Of a stretch of 17,735 nt of DNA, positions 1-4,606 are shown piece after piece. The notes beneath the pieces are model-generated. The model did not search any database. It was not told the origin of the DNA and saw only the letters and a list, made by a program, of their open reading frames with translations. This DNA is from CAYMAT01 sp964388495 (GTDB lineage: Bacteria > Patescibacteriota > Gracilibacteria > Peribacterales > Peribacteraceae). The stretch is taken from the NCBI GenBank assembly GCA_964388495.1, contig CAYMAT010000026.1, positions 1-17,735 of the forward strand, in the 5' to 3' direction. Within the stretch, counting starts at the first letter, position 1. The number at the start of each line of letters is the position of its first letter. Made by a program: the position numbers and the translations under genes.

Positions 1-65
1 TGCTGACTGGGAGTAAGTCGTAACAAGGTATGTGTAGGAGAACCTGCGCATGGAACATCTCCTTA
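1..65 (+). rRNA. rrs: 16S ribosomal RNA, 3' end (partial)
   Basis: The first bases match the universally conserved end of small-subunit rRNA: AAGTCGTAACAAGGTA at 15-30, then helix 45 and the terminal anti-Shine-Dalgarno segment ending CTCCTTA at 59-65. Helix 45 pairs fully (30-38 with 43-51, including G-U pairs) around the tetraloop AGAA at 39-42; the usual loop is GGAA. The tail reads GGAACATCTCCTTA (52-65), compared with GGATCACCTCCTTA in E. coli, so the ACCTCC core is ATCTCC here (T at 58). The 5' part lies outside the window. No tRNA, 23S or 5S follows; a terminator and protein genes do, so this rRNA appears unlinked from 23S. Confidence 0.95.
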
Positions 66-178
66 CCAGGGAGTAAAACGCCATTGGAAAATGAATCGAC
101 CGGATTTATCCGTCTTCATCCCAACTGTGCACTTCATGCTCTAGCCCGCAGTATGGCTATCATGAATCTCCAATTGTC

Positions 179-210
179 TGAGGTACTGCACTCCCCTCGG
201 GGACACCTCA
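179..210 (+). other. Hairpin in the 16S trailer
   Basis: TGAGGT (179-184) pairs with ACCTCA (205-210), and CCC/GGG around a CTCG loop (193-202) makes an inner stem. It lies between the 16S 3' end and the terminator at 254, so it may help fold or process the rRNA trailer. The function is an inference; the pairing is visible. Confidence 0.5.
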
Positions 211-253
211 GCGCGACTTCTCTATTACGTGATGTTGTGATCGAACACAGAAG

Positions 254-275
254 CCACTCCCCCAGAGTGGTTTTT
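254..275 (+). terminator. Intrinsic terminator of the 16S transcript
   Basis: A perfect 6-bp stem, CCACTC (254-259) and GAGTGG (265-270), with a CCCCA loop, is followed directly by five T (271-275). It is the first strong terminator after the 16S end and would close the rRNA transcript before the protein genes. Confidence 0.8.
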
Positions 276-300
276 GTTATAGGTTTGACGAAAAATTGGG

Positions 301-375
301 CGCCTGCCCGCCGACCTGTCCACCGAAGCCCTGGCGAAGGTGGAAGCTCCAAAAGGAGTGGAGGTGGGGTTTTTG
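301..375. repeat. Hairpin-rich spacer, possibly a dispersed repeat
   Basis: TCCACC (319-324) pairs with GGTGGA (339-344), with GCC/GGC inside, followed by a small CTCC-AAAA-GGAG hairpin (347-358) and GGGGTTTTT (367-375). The text resembles the CCGAAGCC-GGCGAAGG type of intergenic repeat that I recall from several uncultured bacterial genomes, but that cannot be checked here. The final T run could make it a second terminator. I see no gene in it. Confidence 0.35.
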
Positions 376-394
376 CGATTTTTATGCAGAAATG

Positions 395-412
395 TATAAA
401 ATACTTTACAAT
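395..412 (+). promoter_or_regulatory. -10 boxes for the 120-aa gene
   Basis: TATAAAAT (395-402) and TACAAT (407-412) precede the ATG at 421. From TACAAT only 8 nt remain to the start codon, so a transcript from it would be leaderless. There is no clear -35 and no Shine-Dalgarno sequence. Confidence 0.5.
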
Positions 413-420
413 GGGAATAC

Positions 421-783
421 ATGGCCGAAATCCATCCTGATCTCCAAAGAGAAATAGCCACAGATGCCCTCCCCCTTCTCCATAGCCTTTTGAACGATCA
501 TTCCGCAGAGATACCGGAAAAAATTGTCCGGAGTACCGACCCCAATCCGTTCTACAAAGTCCGCAAAGCCTGGTTTGCCTCTATCCGCAATATTCTGGGG
601 GCACTCATGAACGTGGGCATCATCAGCCGGGAGGATCCAAAAATGGCCGCCTTTGATAAAGAAGTAGTCGAACCACTCAGTAATTCAGATCAGCTCACCA
701 CAGCCGAGCATATTCGCCGGGGTGACGAGATCATTCGCTGGGCGCAGGGAGAACTCCGTACCCTCCTGCAAAACACGAAATAG
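421..783 (+). CDS. Hypothetical 120-aa soluble protein
   Basis: Not a family I recognise. The product is mostly helical in character, has no signal peptide or membrane segment, and mixes acidic and basic residues. A patch near residues 40-60 (NPFYKVRKAWFASIRNILG) is aromatic and basic, and the C-terminal half is acidic, so a small helical fold is likely. The ATG is the first in frame after the -10 boxes and starts 8 nt after TACAAT. A membrane-protein gene follows 15 nt downstream with its own -10 box, so the two may be expressed together or separately. It is the first protein gene after the 16S terminator. Coding is supported by the open frame and normal amino-acid composition only. Confidence 0.7.
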   Translation: MAEIHPDLQREIATDALPLLHSLLNDHSAEIPEKIVRSTDPNPFYKVRKAWFASIRNILGALMNVGIISREDPKMAAFDKEVVEPLSNSDQLTTAEHIRRGDEIIRWAQGELRTLLQNTK

Positions 784-786
784 CTT

Positions 787-792
787 TATAGT
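787..792 (+). promoter_or_regulatory. -10 box TATAGT for the small membrane protein
   Basis: TATAGT ends 6 nt before the ATG at 799, the distance that places the transcription start on the start codon. It lies in the 15-nt gap after the upstream stop codon, and no Shine-Dalgarno sequence is present. Confidence 0.5.
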
Positions 793-798
793 GGGCTC

Positions 799-1110
799 AT
801 GGCCTATCTTCGATTTCTGAAACCGCTTTTGATCAGCACAACCGTGATTGCCGTTCTGGAAGTGTGCTTTGCCGCAGTAGCGAGCGCCCTTCTTCTATGG
901 AGCATGACACTCCTGGACCCCCCGGCCAACCTCCCGCTCCAATTCCCCACGCGCGCCGCAGCGGTGGTTTTCGCCATCGCCTCTTTACGGCCCGTTGTTC
1001 TCACTGCAGCACAATGGATCGTGTACAAAAAACACTGGATGAACGTCAGCTTTTGCATAGCATTGGCCAACTTGGGGCTACAGTTGGTGAGGATATTCCG
1101 GCTTCTGTAG
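799..1110 (+). CDS. Small multi-pass membrane protein, 103 aa
   Basis: I do not recognise the family. Hydrophobic stretches at about residues 8-38, 52-73 and 82-100 suggest three membrane helices, separated by a Pro-rich loop (DPPANLPLQFPTR) and a short basic loop (YKKHW). There is no cleavable signal peptide. The ATG follows TATAGT by 6 nt. The gene ends exactly where the oppositely directed Gln-rich gene ends: the stop codons are adjacent at 1108-1110 and 1111-1113, with no room for a terminator. A role in the inner membrane is all that can be inferred. Confidence 0.7.
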   Translation: MAYLRFLKPLLISTTVIAVLEVCFAAVASALLLWSMTLLDPPANLPLQFPTRAAAVVFAIASLRPVVLTAAQWIVYKKHWMNVSFCIALANLGLQLVRIFRLL

Positions 1111-1374
1111 TCACAGATCGGCTCTCCTCTGCATCTGCTGCTGCATAAGCAGCTGATTTTGCTGTTGCTGCTCAAGAATAAATGTCCCGAGAGGTTCCTG
1201 CCTTGCAGCAGCTTTTTGCTGGGGTAAAACCTGCAGCTCAGGCTGCTGTTTTGTTATATATGGCAAAAGAGCCGTCTGCACCGCCTGGGATTCCTGCTCC
1301 ACACGCGGCGCCGGCGGCAGATCCCGCCAGTCTTCTGGCCAGAAAGCGCTCCCTACGGAAGAACCTTCCAACAT
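1111..1374 (-). CDS. Gln-rich small protein, 87 aa (hypothetical)
   Basis: An unknown protein with Gln-rich patches: QQPELQVLPQQ in the middle and a C-terminal run with LEQQQQNQLLMQQQMQRR that looks helical, perhaps a short coiled coil. It has no membrane segment. It lies 81 bp downstream of the 317-aa gene on the same strand and has its own -10-like TAGAAT 9 nt before the ATG, plus a GGGAG that could act as a Shine-Dalgarno sequence. An open frame of similar length lies on the other strand (1182-1463), so the coding call is not certain. The minus frame is preferred because of its promoter, Shine-Dalgarno sequence and co-directional neighbours. Confidence 0.55.
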   Translation of the reverse strand: MLEGSSVGSAFWPEDWRDLPPAPRVEQESQAVQTALLPYITKQQPELQVLPQQKAAARQEPLGTFILEQQQQNQLLMQQQMQRRADL

Positions 1375-1383
1375 TAACTCCCG

Positions 1384-1389
1384 ATTCTA
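1384..1389 (-). promoter_or_regulatory. -10-like TAGAAT for the Gln-rich gene
   Basis: On the minus strand TAGAAT is followed by 9 nt (CGGGAGTTA) and then the ATG at 1374. The GGGAG inside this gap is one of the few Shine-Dalgarno-like sequences in the window. Confidence 0.4.
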
Positions 1390-1455
1390 CCCTTCTTGCG
1401 ATGGATGCAAGCCGGGTGCCATTGCAAAAGGTTGAAGACAGTACAAATTCGGCGC

Positions 1456-2409
1456 TTATTTGACGATCCTATAAACCTCCGGATTGCGTCCGGGCACATC
1501 GTACGTCTGTATCTGCTGCGGCAAAGAATTGTCACCCTGGATGTCCCGAACCTTGCCCAGAGACGAGAACCCCAGCTTCTCAAATACTGACTTCTTACCC
1601 CCTCTCCTGGCGTGCTTAGTCAGCGCATAGAGGGTGTGGGAATCGCTTTTCCGCCATTCTTCAATGGCATACGCGCCCGCCTGGCAGCCCAGCTCGTTGC
1701 CGGGATGACCGGTCCACCAACGGGCAAACTCGGTGTTTCCCTCCCCCCAATTGAGGCGCGAGACTCCAGCCAGCACGCCCTTGATATCGATGACATCGTG
1801 ATACTGGAGGATTTCCTCCTCGTCCTCACGCGCACGGAAATGTCCGCTGGCGATGAGATCTTCCATTACCATGCGCACCACCGGGCGCTCCGGCTCCTGC
1901 AGCGGACGCTTTTTGAGGTATCGCGGGTCATAGGCGAGCGTCCCCGCCCCGCGCCAGTCATCGATCTCTTGGATGACGCGGTCCGCCGATGTAATGACCA
2001 CGCGCCCCGTCCCGGCAGCCAGCAGTTCCTGCGCAGTGCTCAACGCCGCGTATCCTGCCACGTTGAGATCGGGGGGATTCTCGATGGACTGCAGGCAGAG
2101 CAACACGTCACGGATGTAGTCACGCGTGCACACGGTGATGAGCTGGCCCCGTCTATCCACAATGCCACCTTCCTGCCGCAACACGAATACCTCACGCACG
2201 TTGCTTTTGATTCCCTGGGAAAGCGTCTGGATATGCTCCAGGGTTATTCCGGATTCCTCCAGGTCTTTTTGTGCTTCCACAAGCGCTTTTCTTTGGGGTC
2301 CGTGCACCTCGCCCACAGCCAGAAACGTGGAACCGCTATAGAGCTGCCGGTAGGGGGACTCGGACAATCTCTCCAAAGGATGCGGAGCATACTCTTCCTC
2401 CAGAAACAT
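1456..2409 (-). CDS. Hypothetical 317-aa protein, possible GNAT-like C-terminus
   Basis: The family is not firmly recognised. The N-terminal 90 residues are charged and helical (MFLEEEYAPHPLERL at the start). The middle alternates hydrophobic strands (GRVVITSADRVIQEIDDW near 135-155). The last 60 residues (HTLYALTKHARRGG..VFEKLGFSSLG) resemble the final strand-helix of GNAT acetyltransferases, where a Leu-Gly-Phe often follows the last helix. No acetyl-CoA loop is evident, so this stays tentative. The ATG at 2409 overlaps the upstream stop as TGATG, which indicates translational coupling; an in-frame TTG one codon earlier is less likely. It is the third gene of a sufD-led unit, which hints at co-expression with Fe-S assembly. 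Confidence 0.75.
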   Translation of the reverse strand: MFLEEEYAPHPLERLSESPYRQLYSGSTFLAVGEVHGPQRKALVEAQKDLEESGITLEHIQTLSQGIKSNVREVFVLRQEGGIVDRRGQLITVCTRDYIRDVLLCLQSIENPPDLNVAGYAALSTAQELLAAGTGRVVITSADRVIQEIDDWRGAGTLAYDPRYLKKRPLQEPERPVVRMVMEDLIASGHFRAREDEEEILQYHDVIDIKGVLAGVSRLNWGEGNTEFARWWTGHPGNELGCQAGAYAIEEWRKSDSHTLYALTKHARRGGKKSVFEKLGFSSLGKVRDIQGDNSLPQQIQTYDVPGRNPEVYRIVK

Positions 2410-2714
2410 CAATACCCTTTCCGGAGCCGGTGCTTCAAAAGTTTTTTCGGCGTCATTTTATTGCTTCTCACATCATCTTTGGGCTTTGGCGGAATGTGAT
2501 TCTGAGGTTTGGGCGGCCCCAGGGTTTCACCGCGCGAGGATTGATTGCCCTTTTGCTCCATGCCCACCAGGATCACGTCGCAATCCGCGACCGTAGCCAT
2601 GCGCCCCTGCTCAAGACGGCGGCGGCAGAGGGCCTCCATTTCCTTGCCAAGAACGGATTCTTCCGTTTCAGGTACTGAAAGATGTTCAACCATGGCGCTA
2701 TTGTCTCTCATCAT
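2409..2714 (-). CDS. Hypothetical 101-aa protein coupled to sufD
   Basis: Not recognised. The first 50 residues mix acidic and basic residues and include a short hydrophobic strand (ATVADCDVILVGM). Residues 55-80 are Pro/Lys-rich and probably disordered, and the tail is strongly basic (KMTPKKLLKHRLRKGY), which could bind nucleic acid or an acidic partner. The start overlaps the sufD stop as ATGA (2714-2711), with a second ATG directly after; its own stop overlaps the next ATG as TGATG. These overlaps on both sides, with no Shine-Dalgarno sequence, point to an operon read by re-initiating ribosomes. The open frame alone would be weak evidence; the overlap pattern raises confidence. Confidence 0.7.
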   Translation of the reverse strand: MMRDNSAMVEHLSVPETEESVLGKEMEALCRRRLEQGRMATVADCDVILVGMEQKGNQSSRGETLGPPKPQNHIPPKPKDDVRSNKMTPKKLLKHRLRKGY

Positions 2715-3547
2715 TGCGCAATGTCGAGCATATTGTACTTTTTAGCGATCCTCTCACCCACGGCCTGGCGCAGATCCGGAACGGCAATCTTATCGACGAA
2801 TGCAGCCAGAAAACCCGTCAGAAACATGCGGCGCGCTTCCTCCGTCCCTATCCCGCGCGAGGCGAAATAGAACAGGTCCTCGGGACTGACACGACGAACG
2901 CTTGCCGAGTGACTGGCCTTCACGTCGTTTGTTTTGATCTCCAGCCCCGGCACCGCATCTACGCGCGCTAAGGGATCCAGCATCAGGACGTCCTGGGTGA
3001 GATAGGTATCTGTCCCCCCGCCGTTCAGACCGATGGCGATCATGCCGTTCACGCTGCCGTGCGCCTTTTCCTCCGCCACGCCCCACATGGTCATCTCACC
3101 GCCTCCGCGTGGCGCCAAAAAGGCGTTTACAGCCTCCAGGCGATGCTTGGCCGTGCCACGCGCATGGAACATCCAGTCCACGGTGCTGATAGCTCCAGCG
3201 CCCGTTAACTCCGTCCGGAGGGTGTGCTGTGTATCGCCGGTGCCAAGTGTGGCGATACGCAAGAGAGAGATCCCTCCCTCTTCCACCGTTCCACGATGCG
3301 TGAGCGTTAGGGAAGACTCGTTGTCGCAAAAAATAACCACTTCCAGCTCTGCACCCGCCGCCACATGCGTGACCACGTCGGCAGTCTTCCCTTGGGAGAA
3401 ATGGAGGAATGCCGCATGCTTTCCGGACGCGGCGTACACCACGTTGGTAGAGGGATTGAGTTTCCCCACGGCCTTTTGCACCTGCGCGGGCGCCTCTGCG
3501 AAAGACCCGGAATAACTCTTGGCCGTAGGGTGTGGGGAACCGCTCAC
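2711..3547 (-). CDS. sufD: SufD-like Fe-S assembly scaffold protein (short form)
   Basis: SufD partners SufB and SufC in the SufBC2D complex, which assembles Fe-S clusters in the cytoplasm. The 278-aa product has the beta-helix style of the family and the conserved C-terminal module KTNDVKASHSASVRRV (205-220) followed by SPEDLFYFASRGI and EEARRMFLTGF. His213 aligns by motif with E. coli SufD His360, a residue implicated in cluster assembly. SufD proteins are commonly about 400 residues or more, so this one is short, lacking most of the N-terminal region. It is SufD rather than SufB because sufB is separate and the SufB Cys motif is absent. The GTG at 3547 is chosen because it lies 6 nt after TATACT; the longer frame upstream would run through the promoter and the divergent gene. 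Confidence 0.85.
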   Translation of the reverse strand: MSGSPHPTAKSYSGSFAEAPAQVQKAVGKLNPSTNVVYAASGKHAAFLHFSQGKTADVVTHVAAGAELEVVIFCDNESSLTLTHRGTVEEGGISLLRIATLGTGDTQHTLRTELTGAGAISTVDWMFHARGTAKHRLEAVNAFLAPRGGGEMTMWGVAEEKAHGSVNGMIAIGLNGGGTDTYLTQDVLMLDPLARVDAVPGLEIKTNDVKASHSASVRRVSPEDLFYFASRGIGTEEARRMFLTGFLAAFVDKIAVPDLRQAVGERIAKKYNMLDIAQ

Positions 3548-3553
3548 CGTGGC

Positions 3554-3574
3554 AGTATAAGGGCGATGTATACT
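3554..3574. promoter_or_regulatory. Divergent promoter pair between sufD and a 74-aa gene
   Basis: The gap between the two start codons is 34 bp. TATACT on the minus strand (3559-3554) lies 6 nt from the sufD GTG; TATACT on the plus strand (3569-3574) lies 7 nt from the ATG at 3582. Both transcripts would be leaderless or nearly so. Neither has a good -35, and any -35 would overlap the other gene's start. Confidence 0.6.
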
Positions 3575-3581
3575 GGGAACT

Positions 3582-3806
3582 ATGAAGATTCCCCAAGGAG
3601 GCGGCCTGGACCCCATCCAATCCATTCCCTCCATGCAGGGAGCGCCGGAAAAGGGCAAAGAAAAGCAGCAGGAGCCTGCCCGAGGCAATGCCACGCTCCC
3701 GTCCCAGGAAAAGCCCGGCAGCGTCATGTCTTTGATCTACAACGCGCTCGGGAAGCTGCGGATCATCGGTCAAAACAATGACCCGACGATTGATACAAAG
3801 GCATGA
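3582..3806 (+). CDS. Small hypothetical protein, 74 aa
   Basis: Unknown. The first 55 residues are rich in Gly, Pro, Gln, Lys and Glu and look disordered; a short ordered segment (SLIYNALGKLRIIGQNND) follows near residues 50-67. There is no membrane segment or Cys. It is transcribed divergently from sufD, with the ATG 7 nt after TATACT. It is the first of four small genes that fill the space between sufD and sufB. Coding support is the promoter position and the open frame; the composition is weak, so the call is moderate. Confidence 0.6.
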   Translation: MKIPQGGGLDPIQSIPSMQGAPEKGKEKQQEPARGNATLPSQEKPGSVMSLIYNALGKLRIIGQNNDPTIDTKA

Positions 3807-3812
3807 AAGATG

Positions 3813-3823
3813 TATACTATAGT
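3813..3823 (+). promoter_or_regulatory. Tandem -10 motif TATACTATAGT before the 52-aa gene
   Basis: TATACT (3813-3818) runs into TATAGT (3818-3823). The same 12-bp string GTATACTATAGT occurs on the minus strand in front of sufB (6025-6014). The transcription start would lie near 3825-3830, leaving a leader of about 15-20 nt before the ATG at 3845. Confidence 0.5.
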
Positions 3824-3844
3824 TGTCATTACACACATATCCTC

Positions 3845-4003
3845 ATGACCCTGGGAACACCGCAAGGACAGGAATTTTCTGCCGATACGATGGCCAATCC
3901 GGAGGTGCTGCAAAAGATGGAAGCGATGAAGCGCGGCAATATTCATCATATGCAGGAGGATGAAAGGAAACGCTACGAAGCGCTTTTGCAAAACCCGCAG
4001 TGA
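3845..4003 (+). CDS. Small hypothetical protein, 52 aa
   Basis: Unknown. The peptide is hydrophilic and helical: residues 12-48 (ADTMANPEVLQKMEAMKRG.. DERKRYEALLQNPQ) form an amphipathic, charged helix with several Met and two His. There is no membrane segment. An in-frame ATG exists at 3803, overlapping the previous stop codon, but it would translate through the TATACT box, so the ATG at 3845 is preferred. No Shine-Dalgarno sequence is visible. A 12-bp string (GTCTTGAGCGGC, 4041-4052) after its stop recurs after the 32-aa gene. Confidence 0.55.
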   Translation: MTLGTPQGQEFSADTMANPEVLQKMEAMKRGNIHHMQEDERKRYEALLQNPQ

Positions 4004-4114
4004 CACTCCGGAAATTCCGTAAGAACCGTGTGACCATGGCGTCTTGAGCGGCAGCAAGGCAAACTCCTCCCGCAAGCGCGCGGTCGTGGTGCAGTAATAT
4101 GAGAAGACAGAACC

Positions 4115-4140
4115 AAAAACCCTGCATCTGCAGGGTTTTT
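4115..4140. terminator. Bidirectional intrinsic terminator
   Basis: AAAAACCCTGC (4115-4125), loop ATCT, GCAGGGTTTTT (4130-4140): a 6-bp GC-rich stem with an A run before and a T run after. It closes the unit of the 74- and 52-aa genes. The -10 box of the next gene starts only 4 nt later. Confidence 0.85.
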
Positions 4141-4143
4141 GTG

Positions 4144-4149
4144 TATACT
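4144..4149 (+). promoter_or_regulatory. -10 box TATACT for the 61-aa gene
   Basis: TATACT lies 10 nt before the ATG at 4160 and 4 nt after the terminator T run. The terminator stem would occupy the -35 region, so terminator and promoter share DNA. Confidence 0.6.
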
Positions 4150-4159
4150 GGGAAACTCC

Positions 4160-4345
4160 ATGAAACCCTCGGACACCCCGCTCTTCGATATGATTCCGGA
4201 AGAGGAAGCCCCTCTGCCGGAACCCAATCTAGTGATCACGGAAGTGGCCAGAACTGTCCAGAACGAGTTGCCGGACTGGATGCGTGATGATGACAAAAAG
4301 CATCCCTTTGTCATGACGCAATGGCGGCTGCGCAAGTCACGGTAA
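4160..4345 (+). CDS. Small acidic protein, 61 aa
   Basis: Unknown. The N-terminal half is Pro/Glu-rich and acidic (MIPEEEAPLPEPN), followed by a helix (VITEVARTVQNELPDWMRDDD) and a basic tail (WRLRKSR). Three Asp in a row precede two Lys near residue 45. It could be a small regulator or adaptor, but nothing identifies a function. The ATG is 10 nt downstream of TATACT; an in-frame TTG at 4139 would lie upstream of that box and is rejected. It is third in the small-gene cluster between sufD and sufB. Confidence 0.65.
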   Translation: MKPSDTPLFDMIPEEEAPLPEPNLVITEVARTVQNELPDWMRDDDKKHPFVMTQWRLRKSR

Positions 4346-4417
4346 AAAAGTCTGCGAAATGCTTGGGTCACAAAGTGTAAAGGACTACCCTAATCCATAC
4401 TCTTTCCCTAAACCCTT

Positions 4418-4516
4418 ATGGAGAACCACGAGGAAATCGCGGAAAAGGTCACGCTGCCTCCTGACCTCCAGGATGAGGAAAAGGAGCTCATGGACCTGCT
4501 CACGCAGGCAGACTAA
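4418..4516 (+). CDS. Acidic micro-protein, 32 aa
   Basis: A short frame, ATG at 4418 to TAA at 4514-4516, encodes a strongly acidic helical peptide (MENHEEIAEKVTLPPDLQ, then DEEKELMDLLTQAD). Nearly half the residues are charged. A CATACT hexamer lies 16 nt upstream, and TTGGGT further up could be a -35. The sufB terminator hairpin on the opposite strand begins at its stop codon, so the two genes converge. Coding is plausible from composition (helix with a Leu/acid periodicity) but length gives little statistical support. Confidence 0.4.
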   Translation: MENHEEIAEKVTLPPDLQDEEKELMDLLTQAD

Positions 4517-4536
4517 AAATCCTGCCTATTGGTAGG
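4515..4536 (-). terminator. Intrinsic terminator of sufB
   Basis: On the minus strand CCTACC (4536-4531), loop AATA, GGCAGG (4526-4521, one G-T pair) is followed by A and five T (4519-4515). It lies 70 bp after the sufB stop. Confidence 0.7.
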
Positions 4537-4571
4537 CTTGAGGCTGTCTTGAGCGGCCGACTGCTCCTTGC

Positions 4572-4590
4572 GTAAATCAATCAGATTTAC
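4572..4590. other. Perfect 7-bp palindrome in the sufB 3' region
   Basis: GTAAATC (4572-4578), spacer AATCA, GATTTAC (4584-4590). It lies 17 bp beyond the sufB stop codon, before the terminator. It could be an mRNA 3' stem or a protein-binding site. Confidence 0.5.
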
Positions 4591-4606
4591 TACGCCGGGA
4601 TGAATC

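Noticed and set aside
30..440. Open frame of 136 aa crossing the 16S end and its terminator
   Set aside because: It begins inside rRNA and runs through a clear terminator and promoter; composition is not protein-like.
1182..1463. Plus-strand frame of 93 aa opposite the Gln-rich gene
   Set aside because: No promoter or Shine-Dalgarno sequence and an Ala/Pro-rich composition typical of an antisense shadow; the minus frame has a -10 box, a GGGAG and co-directional neighbours.
1612..2499. Long plus-strand frame of 295 aa
   Set aside because: It is antisense to the 317-aa gene, which is supported by coupled start and stop overlaps; the frame has no start signal of its own.
2711..2713. UGA recoding (glycine code) as in Gracilibacteria
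   Set aside because: TGA ends recognisable proteins (sufD, secA) at the expected places, so it is a stop here.
4004..4114. Possible small RNA gene (SRP-like) ending at the terminator
   Set aside because: The conserved SRP tip sequence is missing and no separate promoter is clear; it is more likely the 3' untranslated part of the 52-aa gene.
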